Assembly: GCA_900540805.1 (NCBI GenBank)
Contig: UQHL01000008.1
Span: forward strand, 55,504 to 119,503
DNA: 64,000 bases
DNA from: an uncultured Eubacteriales bacterium
GTDB taxonomy: Bacteria > Bacillota > Clostridia > Christensenellales > Borkfalkiaceae
Direction: 5' to 3'
A program made the translations under genes and the position numbers. Positions 15,621-25,494 of this stretch are shown piece by piece (the first letter of the stretch is position 1; each line of letters opens with the position of its first letter). Under the pieces are notes generated by a model. It did not search any database. It was not told the DNA's origin and saw only the letters and a list, made by a program, of their open reading frames with translations.

Positions 15621-17138
15621 TTATTTGCCGATTCTTTTGAATACGGGAATTACCGTTATCGGCGTATCGATCGAATAGATGCCTTTACGGTATTTTTTTC
15701 CCGCCGCGTCTTCCCATATTCCGTCGGGAATAACCACCTGCCTCGTACTCATGCCTTTTTTCAACTGCGGAGCGACAAGAATATCTTCACCAAGCAAAAA
15801 TTCGTCGTTCACCGTAGCATAACCGCTATGAGGATAAGCATATTCGAGATTTCTTATCATAGGCTCGCCGGAAGCGGCGCAACGCTTTGCCGTCTGTATG
15901 ATATACTCCGCAAGATCGCTGTGCAACCCGACCGCATCGAGACAAATTTTCTGATTGTTTTCGGATAAAACTTTCCACGGCGCACGCGAAAACTGCATCA
16001 TGGGGAACATTGCCGCCACCTGACAATAACGCACGAACAATTCTTCGTCGAAAACAAATCCGTCGCGATGAAAATCCGGAACCATTCCGCCGCCGATCAT
16101 ATCGGGGCAAAGATATTGATAACCGCATAAACCCATCGCGATCCCGTCTGGAATCAAAGTGTTCAACCCGTCGTTATCCCAGGAATGATTTTTATCCCGA
16201 AGACGATTGACAACGGGAAGCCACCCCGCGTTAAACCCGGCGCGCAATTCGTTAAACGAATATTTCGCGCCGATTTCTGCCCATATTTTCGCCTGCGTCG
16301 AACGCTCCGAACCATCGGAAAACACAAAATCGTCGTCATAATATTCGGGGTCTGCGGCGTCGAATTTAAAACCGTCTATACCGAAATTGTCCATCAAAGC
16401 GGAAGCTTGCTTTTCAAACCACGCCGTTGCCGTCGGATTCGTCAGGTCAAGCACCGCGCTGTATCCGTTCCACCAATGAGAAATCGCGGTTGTTCCGTCC
16501 GATTTTTTTACGAGCGCGCCGAGTTTTTCCAGTTCGCGGAAAACAGCCGTGTCGGGGCTGACGAACGGGCAACACCACAGCATGACCTTAAAACCCGATC
16601 GATGCAATTTATCAATCATTGCTTTCGGATCGGGAAAGGACGCGGCGTTGAAATTCCAGTCTCCGTATGCCCGACACCAGCAATCGTCGATCATTAAAAC
16701 TCCTGCCGGATAACCGTGTGAAAGTATCCGATCGGCATATTCAAGCACTTTATCCTGCGTGCAATCCCATTCCATTTCTATCCACGTATTATATTGCGGA
16801 CTCGAAAACATGATCTCGGGAGGAATCGTATTCTTCCCCGCAGGAGCGAATTTTTTACACATCGACGTGTATGCGCTTTTCAGCGTGTCGCCGTTGCGTT
16901 CCACAAAGATATCCTCCCCTTCGACTTCCATATGGTCGGAAAAGAACTCATATTTAAAAGGTTTATCCGAATATATCGTTCTTCCTCTGTCCGACAATAA
17001 AAACGAGGACGCCTGATTTCCTGCGTGCCACACGCGCAGGTCGCGCGAAAATCCTGCGGAATACGGCATAAAAATGCCGTCGTTGACCGTTCCGCCGAAA
17101 AAACGTTCTTCTTCGAGATAATCGATTGTTAGTTTCAT
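15621..17138 (-). CDS. Glycoside hydrolase family 31 enzyme
   Basis: About 505 residues with no signal peptide, so probably cytosolic. The catalytic (beta/alpha)8 domain carries VLMIDDCWC, then VMLWCCPFVSPD, the nucleophile segment DGFKFDAADPEYY and a later SWDNDGLNTLIPDG with the acid/base candidate. A short beta domain (VIPDGIWEDAAGKKY) ends it. GH31 enzymes are retaining alpha-glycosidases (alpha-glucosidase, alpha-xylosidase, alpha-galactosidase, sulfoquinovosidase); the exact sugar cannot be read here. I chose the ATG at 17136-17138 because TTGAGGA just upstream serves as ribosome binding site and contains the stop of the GH3 gene. It is the last gene of the cargo operon. Confidence 0.85.
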   Translation of the reverse strand: MKLTIDYLEEERFFGGTVNDGIFMPYSAGFSRDLRVWHAGNQASSFLLSDRGRTIYSDKPFKYEFFSDHMEVEGEDIFVERNGDTLKSAYTSMCKKFAPAGKNTIPPEIMFSSPQYNTWIEMEWDCTQDKVLEYADRILSHGYPAGVLMIDDCWCRAYGDWNFNAASFPDPKAMIDKLHRSGFKVMLWCCPFVSPDTAVFRELEKLGALVKKSDGTTAISHWWNGYSAVLDLTNPTATAWFEKQASALMDNFGIDGFKFDAADPEYYDDDFVFSDGSERSTQAKIWAEIGAKYSFNELRAGFNAGWLPVVNRLRDKNHSWDNDGLNTLIPDGIAMGLCGYQYLCPDMIGGGMVPDFHRDGFVFDEELFVRYCQVAAMFPMMQFSRAPWKVLSENNQKICLDAVGLHSDLAEYIIQTAKRCAASGEPMIRNLEYAYPHSGYATVNDEFLLGEDILVAPQLKKGMSTRQVVIPDGIWEDAAGKKYRKGIYSIDTPITVIPVFKRIGK

Positions 17139-17146
17139 ATTCTTCC

Positions 17147-19126
17147 TCAATACTGTGAAAACTGCTTCTCGTCAGGCAATTTTATTTCCACTTTTTCCTG
17201 TAACCTGATATCCGCGCTGCTTGCGCCGATCAATATCGTAAAAGTTCCGTTTTCCACATAAAATTCATTTAAAACGGGGCTGAAATAGGCAAAATCTCTT
17301 TCGGTAAGATTGAACCCGAACGTACACGTTTCGCCGACTTCGAGACGTTTTTTCCCGAAAGCGACGAGTTCTTTTCTCGGACGCGTTACCATACTCGCGT
17401 CGTCGGCAATATATACCTGCACGATTTCCGAAGCCACATGCCGACCGACGTTTTTTACGGAAAAAGAGACGTAATAATCAGTCTCGCCGAGTTTTTTCAC
17501 GTTCAAATCTCCGTATTGAAACGCCGTATACGACAGGCCGTAGCCGAACGGATAGGCAGGCGCAATCCCGCTATATTCGTAATACTTATATCCGACGAGA
17601 ACACCCTCCGGATATCTTTCTGAATAGCCGTTGCCGCGCCGATCCGCCGTAGCCGTATCTTCAAGGCTTTTCGGGAAAGTTTCGGCAAGTTTTCCGCACG
17701 GCGAAACCCTCCCCGAAATCAGATCGGCCGCCGCTTCGTTTGCGCCCTCGCCGCAATACCCCATATAAAGTATTGCTTTTACCTTTCCTTCGAACGCGGA
17801 AACGTCGACGGCGGAACCTGCGTAAATAACCACAATCACGTTCGGATTAACCTGCGCGACGTCGAGAATAAGATCTTCCGCCGCAGAATTCAGTTTCAAC
17901 GAAAAACGATCGGTTTCCTCTTTCTCCGTAAGCCACGTATTCCCTACGCACACCACGGCGCAATCGTTTTTTGCCGCCGTTTCCACGGCGTAACGTATTC
18001 CGAAAGGCGTGAGAATGTTATATCTGATCATATAGCCTAAGGCAAAATCCACGTTAAAACCGAGATTTTTCAGACAATCGCATAACGATTGAGAGACCTT
18101 GGCGTTTACCCTTGACGATCCGCCGCCCTGAAATTCGGGATTTTCTGCAAAACCGCCGATCACGGCGATTTTCTTATCCTTGCATACGGGCAGGATATCG
18201 TCGTCGTTTTTCAGAAGTACGGCGCTTTCCTCGGCGGCGCGAACCGCAAGTTCATGCTTTTGTTCCTCCGTCATCGTAACTCTTCTCCGGGAAACCGCAG
18301 AACGATATTTTTCCGCAAGTTCGCGAAGTCTTCCGACGCTTCTGTCGAGGTCTCCTTCGTCGATCAATCCTTTTTCATACCAATCGGCAAGTTGTTTCCC
18401 GTAATCGGCGCTATACGGCATCGCAAGATCGATGCCCGCTTTAAGCGACTTCGCGCGATGTTTTACCGCGCCCCAATCGGAAACGACAACCCCGTCAAAA
18501 CCGAATTCTTTGCGAAGAATATCGTTTAAAAGGTGCTTGTTTTCGGAAGCGTAAACGCCGTTTACGGGATTATAACTGCACATCACCGTCCAGGGCTTTG
18601 CTTTCAACGCGATTTCAAACGCGCGGCAATACGTTTCGCGCAAAGTTCTCTCGTCCATTTCGCTGCTCTGAAAAAAACGATCGTATTCGCGATTGTTTGC
18701 GGCGAAATGTTTCAGCGACGTACCTACCCCTTTGCTTTGAACGCCTTCGATATAGGCGGCGGCAAGTTTTCCCGCAAGAACTCCGTCCTCGGAAAAATAT
18801 TCGAAATTTCGTCCGCAAAGCGGCGTGCGTTTAAGATTCACGCCGGGGCCTAAAATGATCGCAACGTCATGTTTTATGCAATCTTCGGCGATAGCCTGCC
18901 CTACGGTGTATACAAGCGACTCGTCGAAAGAATTGCCGAGCGCGGAAAGCGTAGGATAACAAACCGATTCCGCGGCGATCTGCTCGCCGTCTTTCTCTTC
19001 GGTTACAAAACGCAACCCGTGAGGGCCGTCGGAAACTCTGAGCGACGGAAGTCCGCATACTTCCGCCGTAGACCAATTGTCCCGCCCCGTTACCGCAATT
19101 ATTTTTTCATTGATTGATTTCTTCAT
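17147..19126 (-). CDS. Glycoside hydrolase family 3 enzyme (beta-glucosidase type)
   Basis: 659 residues with no signal peptide. It has the GH3 N-terminal barrel with LRVSDGPHGLR, the KHFAANNREYDR motif (Lys139-His140) and the nucleophile in GVVVSDWGA (D217). The C-terminal alpha/beta sandwich has AVIGGFAENPEFQGGGSSR, and a fibronectin-III-like end follows (VSFSVKNVGRHVASEIVQVY). Family members are exo-acting beta-glucosidases, beta-xylosidases or related. Its start overlaps the end of the GH37-type gene by 20 bp. With GH31 and GH37 nearby it suggests intracellular trimming of a mixed alpha/beta-linked oligosaccharide imported by the adjacent transporter. Confidence 0.92.
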   Translation of the reverse strand: MKKSINEKIIAVTGRDNWSTAEVCGLPSLRVSDGPHGLRFVTEEKDGEQIAAESVCYPTLSALGNSFDESLVYTVGQAIAEDCIKHDVAIILGPGVNLKRTPLCGRNFEYFSEDGVLAGKLAAAYIEGVQSKGVGTSLKHFAANNREYDRFFQSSEMDERTLRETYCRAFEIALKAKPWTVMCSYNPVNGVYASENKHLLNDILRKEFGFDGVVVSDWGAVKHRAKSLKAGIDLAMPYSADYGKQLADWYEKGLIDEGDLDRSVGRLRELAEKYRSAVSRRRVTMTEEQKHELAVRAAEESAVLLKNDDDILPVCKDKKIAVIGGFAENPEFQGGGSSRVNAKVSQSLCDCLKNLGFNVDFALGYMIRYNILTPFGIRYAVETAAKNDCAVVCVGNTWLTEKEETDRFSLKLNSAAEDLILDVAQVNPNVIVVIYAGSAVDVSAFEGKVKAILYMGYCGEGANEAAADLISGRVSPCGKLAETFPKSLEDTATADRRGNGYSERYPEGVLVGYKYYEYSGIAPAYPFGYGLSYTAFQYGDLNVKKLGETDYYVSFSVKNVGRHVASEIVQVYIADDASMVTRPRKELVAFGKKRLEVGETCTFGFNLTERDFAYFSPVLNEFYVENGTFTILIGASSADIRLQEKVEIKLPDEKQFSQY

Positions 19127-20285
19127 AAATATCGTTATAAACTCCCGCCGTCCAGCCTAACATTTCCGTTTCCGTATACTCGTTCGCCGTGGCTTTTCCG
19201 CCCTTTACCGCATCGTATTTTTCCCATAACTTTCCCGTATTTGCAAAGCAATCTTCCACGGTTAAAAGATATTTCTTCCCTATCCGTTCGGCTTCTTCGG
19301 GCGCGCCGACCGCTTTGAGCGCGTAAAACGCAAACCATACAAGCGGAGCCCACATGTTCGGATATCCCCACTGCCCTGCAAAATCCTCATCCGTTTTTTC
19401 GCATGCCGCAATACCATAAGGATATTCCAATTTTTTCAGAATGCGCAATAAAACGTCTTTATCGTTACTTATCCCCGCCCAGAACGGAAGCATGTCGGCA
19501 ACGGACGTAACGCAACCGAATTGTCCTCCGGGAACGGCGTCGGTAAGTTTTTGCCCGTCGAAACAAAAACGATACATCATTTCTTTCCGTTTTTCGGATG
19601 CGGCGATATACCCGAAACGTTTTTCCTTTTCGCCGAATTTCGCAAGCGTCGTTTCGTAACGGTATAACAAGCTGTTAAGATCGACGGCGGCAAATTCGCT
19701 GCAACGGAAATCGAATCTCGGTGAAAAATCCCACCCCGATTCGCATTCGGCAAGAATATTATTTCCTATCGTTTCTCTGTCGGCGTTTTCGAATTTACGT
19801 TTCAATCTGACTTCGGCTTCGTCAGCCATAAATATTTTTGTCTTTGCGTCTGCGGAATTGCCGTAATGATTCAATCCGCCGGGTAATACGCGTTCTCTCA
19901 TCCAGTAATCGTATTCTCGTTCCATAGCGGACAAAAGAATCGCGGCGTTTTCGCCGTCGATAAATGGAAGCAGATCGCAGACCATAATGCCGAAAACGGG
20001 CGGCTGCGTGCGATTGAGCATACCCGTCACCGCGGCGTTGGGCATATACCCGTACTTTTGTATCAAGAACGCCATATCGAGAGCATTACGGAGCGCGTCT
20101 TCGATTTTTCCGTCGGCTATCAGCCCTTTATTGATAAAACAAGTATCCCAATAATAAAACTCGTCGAAAATTCCTTCCGCACAAGGCGAATTATAAGGAT
20201 ACGGCAACGGAATTCCGTCGGCACGGTGTCCTTTTTTTCTTAAACTTTTTTCCCAACTATTGCGAATATATTCACGAACCGTCAT
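19107..20285 (-). CDS. GH37/GH63-like (trehalase-type) cytosolic glycosidase
   Basis: 392 residues with an (alpha/alpha)6-barrel pattern. Landmarks are FYYWDTCFI, NRTQPPVFG, SGWDFSPRF, QWGYPNMWAPL and WEKYDAV, which correspond to trehalase signature regions (usual pattern QW-D/x-P-x-W-A-P). GH37 enzymes invert alpha,alpha-trehalose; related GH63 enzymes cut other alpha-glucosides. The protein is shorter than typical trehalases (about 500 residues) and has no signal peptide, so the substrate may differ. It is within the transposon cargo operon, 62 bp after the lipoprotein gene. Confidence 0.75.
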   Translation of the reverse strand: MTVREYIRNSWEKSLRKKGHRADGIPLPYPYNSPCAEGIFDEFYYWDTCFINKGLIADGKIEDALRNALDMAFLIQKYGYMPNAAVTGMLNRTQPPVFGIMVCDLLPFIDGENAAILLSAMEREYDYWMRERVLPGGLNHYGNSADAKTKIFMADEAEVRLKRKFENADRETIGNNILAECESGWDFSPRFDFRCSEFAAVDLNSLLYRYETTLAKFGEKEKRFGYIAASEKRKEMMYRFCFDGQKLTDAVPGGQFGCVTSVADMLPFWAGISNDKDVLLRILKKLEYPYGIAACEKTDEDFAGQWGYPNMWAPLVWFAFYALKAVGAPEEAERIGKKYLLTVEDCFANTGKLWEKYDAVKGGKATANEYTETEMLGWTAGVYNDIYEEINQ

Positions 20286-20347
20286 AGTATCTCCCGAAAA
20301 ACGGCGGACTTAGCATATCGTTAAGCCCGCCGCCGTCATCAATTCTT

Positions 20348-21883
20348 TCAGAAAAGCGAAACGTCTATTATTTCGATTTCGATCTTTTCTCCCGCAGTAG
20401 CGTATTTATTCAGGAAAAGCATGACCGAACCGGTGGAAGCGGCAAGTTTTTCGCTTTCGACGTCTATCGTCAATTCGGCTTCTCCTTTATCGTCAAACAC
20501 GAGATCTTCACCGTAAACCGTTTTGGAAGACGAAGTCTCGGAATCCCATTTGTCTATCTGAAACCGCACTTGTTTAAGATTTCCGCCGACAAGGCGCACC
20601 TTAATGTGCAACTTGGTTGCTTCTATGGTAGCGGTATCGAATTTAAAGACATATGTACTCCACTTGTTGCTATCCGCGGCGGTAAATCCGACTTTTACGG
20701 AATTGTCCTTATTTATCGTTGCGGTATAAAAATCTTTCGGGTCATTATATTCGTTATTGCCATGCCCCGTTATCCCGCGGAAGGTAGCCGCAACTTCCTG
20801 CGAAGGCGCCGCAACGGTGAACGTAAACTCTTTCCATTCGGAAACGCCCGCGCTGTTTTTACTGCGAATCTTTGCGAGATGCGTACCTACGGCAAACGCT
20901 TTTTCTTCCGTGGGTTTATACGCGCGGCACATCATCGGAGCGTCGCCCGAAGGACGCGTGCGTTGCATAAGGTCGTCAATTGTGTTTCCGTCCACTTCCA
21001 ATTCGTATGCCGAAGCCGCAAAAACACGTTCCCAATAAACGACGCCGTCTTTCACTTCGGCGTAACCGGGCGCTTCGGGAGCCTGTTTTTCACCCGCTAC
21101 CATGGCAATCTTAGTGAACTTAATTTCGGTTTCACCTTTCGTTTTGTCGGTCGTGCCTTCCAACGGACAAGGATTATTCAATTCGAGGTATACGGCTTTA
21201 TAGCTTCCTTCTCCGTCGAGGTCCACGTCGGTTGTATTCAGACGAACCGAATTTTTCCCGGGGCGGACAGCATAACGCTGATACTGTTTGAAACTGCTTT
21301 CGCCGCCGAATTCAAACTGTATGACGGGCAAACTTCCTTTCGTAACTTCGAAATCGAGCTCGAAACTCGTTGCCGCCATGGCTGTGTCATACCAAAGGAC
21401 AAGGCTTGTCCAGGCGTTCGTCATTTTGCTTCTGTCGTAAGATACCACAAACGCATTGTCATCGCTGCCGTTCACGGCGTAATTGATTTCTCCGTTATAA
21501 GTGTTGTTCTCGATTTTGTTGATTCCGGACACGACGTTTTTGCTGAGACGATAACCGGAAACCACAACGACGCATTCGCTTTCAAATTTCCCGTCTTTCG
21601 TAGACGCGGTTATCTTGCACGTACCTTCGTTTACACCCGTTACGTTACCGTTTTCGTCTACGGTAGCCACGCCCGGATCACTTGTTTTCCAGTCCACTTC
21701 GGCACTGCTTGCCGAAAGTTTTTCGCTTCTGCCCGCATCCAGGCTAAGGTTCTCTTTATCGAGCGTGATCGATGAAGAAGTTCCCGGAATCTTCTTGTGT
21801 CCTCTGCATCCGACAGCAAAGACCGACGTTACCGATAGTGTGAGCGTCATTGCGAGCGCTAAAAATTTGCCTTTTTTGTTCAT
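20348..21883 (-). CDS. Surface lipoprotein with BIG2 Ig-like domain
   Basis: The 511-residue protein starts with a lipoprotein signal (LSVTSVFAVGC, Cys26 as lipid anchor). A BIG2-type Ig-like domain follows (LSLDAGRSEKLSASSAEVDWKTSDP through about residue 108), then a beta-sandwich region, a fibronectin-like middle (about 270-370) and a C-terminal beta-sandwich (about 375-511) that looks like a carbohydrate-binding module. No catalytic motif was recognised. It would display glycan-binding domains on the outside of the membrane next to the transporter. It is unusual to find such a protein as transposon cargo. Confidence 0.7.
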   Translation of the reverse strand: MNKKGKFLALAMTLTLSVTSVFAVGCRGHKKIPGTSSSITLDKENLSLDAGRSEKLSASSAEVDWKTSDPGVATVDENGNVTGVNEGTCKITASTKDGKFESECVVVVSGYRLSKNVVSGINKIENNTYNGEINYAVNGSDDNAFVVSYDRSKMTNAWTSLVLWYDTAMAATSFELDFEVTKGSLPVIQFEFGGESSFKQYQRYAVRPGKNSVRLNTTDVDLDGEGSYKAVYLELNNPCPLEGTTDKTKGETEIKFTKIAMVAGEKQAPEAPGYAEVKDGVVYWERVFAASAYELEVDGNTIDDLMQRTRPSGDAPMMCRAYKPTEEKAFAVGTHLAKIRSKNSAGVSEWKEFTFTVAAPSQEVAATFRGITGHGNNEYNDPKDFYTATINKDNSVKVGFTAADSNKWSTYVFKFDTATIEATKLHIKVRLVGGNLKQVRFQIDKWDSETSSSKTVYGEDLVFDDKGEAELTIDVESEKLAASTGSVMLFLNKYATAGEKIEIEIIDVSLF

Positions 21884-21921
21884 CTTGGTTTTCCTCCAAA
21901 TATATATATTTAATTAAGGCC

Positions 21922-23631
21922 TCATTGATTAAACGGAAAATCTTTAAAGATCTCCTCATAGATTGCAGACGGAACATTCGTCATGTACAAACGTTTCCAG
22001 TCTTTCGTGATCGTGCGGAATTGTCCGACGCAAACGTCTTTATTGCTGTTCCAGTCGGGCGTCCACTGCAAACCCTTTTCACGCCACCAGTCCGCTCCGA
22101 TATTCGCTACGTATTTCGCTTCGTCGATATCGGAAGGTTGCGACGCGTCCCATACGCACAGTCTTATATCCATCTCAGACAAAATATACAACGTTTCGTT
22201 GTTTTTTACGCTGCCGTCCGCGTTAAGAAGTCCCATCTCAACCAGATCGATCTGACTTCCGAACGGGTGATAGTTATAACCGAGCGTAGCATAATCGAGT
22301 TTGATTCTGGTACGTTTTTCTTCGGCATAATTGATACTGTTTGACAGAAAGTTTTTATGCGCGTCGTTTCCGAAGTTTTCATCGTAAAACGATCCTTTCG
22401 GATTGGCATGTTCAAGCAAAACCCAACCGGAAGATTTCGTATACGCCCATATTTTCATGTTCTGAAATTCGATACCCGTATTGGAAACGGGATTTTGTCC
22501 GTTCTGAAGATATATCGTAGACCAGATTCCCACGCCCTTCCAGCCGAGCGGTTTGTTGCCGTTACCGGAACCCGCCCTCGGGTGATATTTCCAGTCGTTG
22601 GTATCGGCGCAGGACGGTACGGCTTCGTGATACGCGCTGTCTACGGAATGTTTCGGCGTGTATGCCGAGTCGTCCTTAGCGATTTTTTCATCGCTTAACC
22701 GCTCGAAATCCTGCGGATTATCCGATAAATACTTGACGTTTTCTGCGGACAAGTCGCAAATGAAAGCATCGTCTTTTGCCGAAAGATATTTCGTCGTTCC
22801 GGTTTCGAATCCGTTTTTCGCCATATCGCGTATCGTATTCATCGCCTCGACGTAGTTTTTTTCGATTCCGCCGCGAACCGTTTCCAACGTGGCGTCGTCT
22901 TTTGATTCTTTCGCCGCTTTTTTCAGATTTACACCGCCGAAATATATCGTTCCGCCGTTTTTCTTTGCCGCGTCCATACTGCCGAGCGCGCTCCGCCCGC
23001 TTGTATCGAAAATCGCCGTTACTCCGTTCTGATATGCCGAAGAAGCATAATCTTCGGCTTTTACCACGTTCGTTTGCTCTTCGATGTACTTTACGCTTAC
23101 CGAAGCGTTGCCGACGCCTTGCAAAAAGCCGTACAACACACGATTATCGAAACCGTTTTCATATACGGAAACATATCCCGCTTTTTTTGCGCCGCTTTCC
23201 GCAATCGCCCGTCCGCCGAGATATCCGTATTCCTCGGGTTGAAATTCCAACGCGCACACGTTCTCTCTGACTTCGCGAAGAGCCGCGTCCAAAACGATAA
23301 AATTCATTCCTTTGAAACTTTTCACATAACCGGACAACCCGTTATATGCGTCTCTCCCCACGATGGCAACCGTTTCGATTCCACCCTTTGCTATTTCTTC
23401 CTCCACCGCACGGCGATAATTATCTGCGTTTTTTCCGAGTTCAAGCGTTTTGAATCCGCATTTTGCCTCGTCTTTGGCGGCAGCATATACGCCGCCGCCG
23501 AATTCGTCGTTGCTATCGCCCGCATAACAAAGCAAAACTTTTGCGTCCGCTTCGTTTTTCGGTGAGCAGGAACATACGGAACCTACAAGAATCAACGATA
23601 ACGCCGCCGCTACAAATTTGGTTATTTTCAT
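21922..23631 (-). CDS. BMP/PnrA-family lipoprotein with an extra C-terminal domain
   Basis: 569 residues, with lipoprotein signal LSLILVGSVCSC (Cys20 or Cys22). Residues about 28-330 match the basic membrane protein/PnrA fold (AKVLLCYAGDSNDEF, VAIVGRDAYNGLSG, YGYLGGRAIAESGAKKAGYV), which binds nucleosides or small ligands. A further 230 residues rich in Trp and Tyr (GWKGVGIWSTIYLQNGQN, WWREKGLQWTPDWN) do not belong to that fold and look like a beta-rich recognition domain. BMP proteins are normally about 340-360 residues. It sits in the sugar-transport operon, three bases from the permease stop, so a ligand-sensing or accessory binding role for the transporter or two-component system is possible. 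Confidence 0.75.
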   Translation of the reverse strand: MKITKFVAAALSLILVGSVCSCSPKNEADAKVLLCYAGDSNDEFGGGVYAAAKDEAKCGFKTLELGKNADNYRRAVEEEIAKGGIETVAIVGRDAYNGLSGYVKSFKGMNFIVLDAALREVRENVCALEFQPEEYGYLGGRAIAESGAKKAGYVSVYENGFDNRVLYGFLQGVGNASVSVKYIEEQTNVVKAEDYASSAYQNGVTAIFDTSGRSALGSMDAAKKNGGTIYFGGVNLKKAAKESKDDATLETVRGGIEKNYVEAMNTIRDMAKNGFETGTTKYLSAKDDAFICDLSAENVKYLSDNPQDFERLSDEKIAKDDSAYTPKHSVDSAYHEAVPSCADTNDWKYHPRAGSGNGNKPLGWKGVGIWSTIYLQNGQNPVSNTGIEFQNMKIWAYTKSSGWVLLEHANPKGSFYDENFGNDAHKNFLSNSINYAEEKRTRIKLDYATLGYNYHPFGSQIDLVEMGLLNADGSVKNNETLYILSEMDIRLCVWDASQPSDIDEAKYVANIGADWWREKGLQWTPDWNSNKDVCVGQFRTITKDWKRLYMTNVPSAIYEEIFKDFPFNQ

Positions 23632-23633
23632 GT

Positions 23634-24533
23634 TTACCCCTTTACACTTCCCACAGTAATCCCTTTTACGAAATAACGCTGCAAAAACGGGAATACGAGC
23701 GCGATCGGCAATACTCCCAGGAATATCTGCGCCGCCTGCAAATTTTTTCCTCCGATATTTTTCAAGGCTTCCAACTGTTCGGGCGTAAGCGTAAATCCCG
23801 ATTGCTTCGTAGGATCGCTTGAAACGATCATCGTATACAAATAAGACTGCAACGGATACAAAGAAGGATCGTTCATAAACATGATTCCGTCAAACCAACT
23901 GTTCCATTGCCCCACCGCCGTAAATAAAACAATTGTAGCGATTGAAGGCATAGAAAGCGGAATATATATTTTAAACAAAATGGTAAATTGCCCCGCTCTG
24001 TCTAATAAAGCCGCCTCTTCGATATCTCGCGGAATGCCTCTGAAAAAATTCATCAGCATCAGCACAAACCAGACGTCGCATGCCCCCGGCAAAACGTAAA
24101 TCAAAAAACTGTTCAGCAATCCGAGTTGTTTATACAGGAAATACGTAGCAAACAATCCGCCGCTCAAAAACATGGTAACCAGAAAAAACCACGTAAATCC
24201 GGTTCTTCCTTTGAATCTTCCGTCCGTTTTCGACAGCGGATATGCCGTAAGCACCACTACGATAAGCGAAGCCGACGTACCGAATATCACTCTCATCACA
24301 CTGATCGCGAGCGACGTAAAGAATTCATTTTTCTGCAGAAGGTACTTGTAAGCCTGCAATGTGAACCCTTTCGGCAGAAGAAACACCACGCCTTTGCTTG
24401 TAAATTCATCGGATGAAAACGACATCGCGAGAAGATGAATGAACGGAAGAATACAAATCAACGCCAATAAGGTAAGCACCGTATAGTTTATAATTTCGAA
24501 AGCGATTCTTCCTTTACTTTTTTTGATTTTCAT
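23634..24533 (-). CDS. ABC sugar transporter permease, LplC/YtcP type
   Basis: 299 residues with six predicted membrane segments and the binding-protein-dependent transport loop IEEAALLDRAGQFTILFKIY (EAA motif), ending in VKGITVGSVKG as LplC/YtcP permeases do. It pairs with the LplB-type permease encoded just upstream (11-bp gap). It would form the membrane channel for oligosaccharides delivered by the lipoprotein at 25495-27153. No ATPase gene is in the cluster; this subfamily usually shares a housekeeping MsmX/UgpC-like ATPase. Confidence 0.92.
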   Translation of the reverse strand: MKIKKSKGRIAFEIINYTVLTLLALICILPFIHLLAMSFSSDEFTSKGVVFLLPKGFTLQAYKYLLQKNEFFTSLAISVMRVIFGTSASLIVVVLTAYPLSKTDGRFKGRTGFTWFFLVTMFLSGGLFATYFLYKQLGLLNSFLIYVLPGACDVWFVLMLMNFFRGIPRDIEEAALLDRAGQFTILFKIYIPLSMPSIATIVLFTAVGQWNSWFDGIMFMNDPSLYPLQSYLYTMIVSSDPTKQSGFTLTPEQLEALKNIGGKNLQAAQIFLGVLPIALVFPFLQRYFVKGITVGSVKG

Positions 24534-24544
24534 CTCACGCCACC

Positions 24545-25492
24545 TCAGAACAATCTGTAATCAAACTTTTTGTAGGCAAAATAATACGTTCCGCCCATAA
24601 GCACGAGAGTTACGACAGCCTTTGCGAGGTTTACGGCGCTTGCAACGTCTACCTGACGATTACCGAACATGCCGAGCCGATATACAAACGTATCTATAAT
24701 ATCTCCGCCTTCGTAAACCATCGGGTTATAAAGCACCAATACCTGATCGAACCCGCCGTTCAGTATTCCGCCGATCGATAAAGTCATGACCATTGCCACA
24801 ACGGGAGCGATGCTCGGAAGCATAACGTTAATAATCTGTCGGAATCTGCCGCCGCCGTCGATTTCGGTCGCCTCGTACAAAGTCTCGTCCACTCCCATAA
24901 TGGCGGCAAGAAAGATTACCATATTGTAACCCATGCCTTTCCATACGTCCGATAAAATCACCAGCGTCCGAAACCAACCGTTGTCGAGAAAAAACATAAT
25001 TCTCGTTCCGAACAATTTCTCCAACATAGTATTCACAATGCCGCCGTAAGCGAACATTTCAAGCAGAATACTGCCTAAAATGATCCAGCTGAGAAAGAAC
25101 GGCAAGAAATACATTGTCTGAACAAACCGCGAAAACCATTTTTTACTTACTTCGTTGATTAAAATCGCCAACAACAACGGCACAATGATTCCGAGAGCTA
25201 TCTTTATCCCGGAAATCAGTAACGTATTACGCACCGAGTTCCAGAATTTTTCCATTTTAAAAAGATAAATAAAGTTTCCGAATCCGTGATTGCTTGCCCA
25301 TTCCTGACCGAAAAACGTTCCTTTAAAAATATCGAATTTCTGAAACGCCATCACGATGCCGAACATAGAGCCGTATTTAAAAACCACCGTGAGAACAACG
25401 CCAGGCAGCAGCATCAGCCACCACACCCATTGTTTTTTTACGAATCGCCCGAATTTAGACGAGGTACTATGTTGTAATATATTTGCTTTCAT
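24545..25492 (-). CDS. ABC sugar transporter permease, LplB/YteP type
   Basis: About 315 residues from the ATG at 25490-25492; the longer open frame overlaps the upstream gene and adds an unlikely Arg-rich leader. Six membrane helices are seen, with YEATEIDGGGRFRQIINVML as the EAA loop contacting the ATPase, and FAYKKFDYRLF at the end. It partners with the LplC-type permease. The ribosome binding site is weak, and the gene follows the substrate-binding protein stop by only two bases, which points to translational coupling. Confidence 0.9.
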   Translation of the reverse strand: MKANILQHSTSSKFGRFVKKQWVWWLMLLPGVVLTVVFKYGSMFGIVMAFQKFDIFKGTFFGQEWASNHGFGNFIYLFKMEKFWNSVRNTLLISGIKIALGIIVPLLLAILINEVSKKWFSRFVQTMYFLPFFLSWIILGSILLEMFAYGGIVNTMLEKLFGTRIMFFLDNGWFRTLVILSDVWKGMGYNMVIFLAAIMGVDETLYEATEIDGGGRFRQIINVMLPSIAPVVAMVMTLSIGGILNGGFDQVLVLYNPMVYEGGDIIDTFVYRLGMFGNRQVDVASAVNLAKAVVTLVLMGGTYYFAYKKFDYRLF

Positions 25493-25494
25493 AT

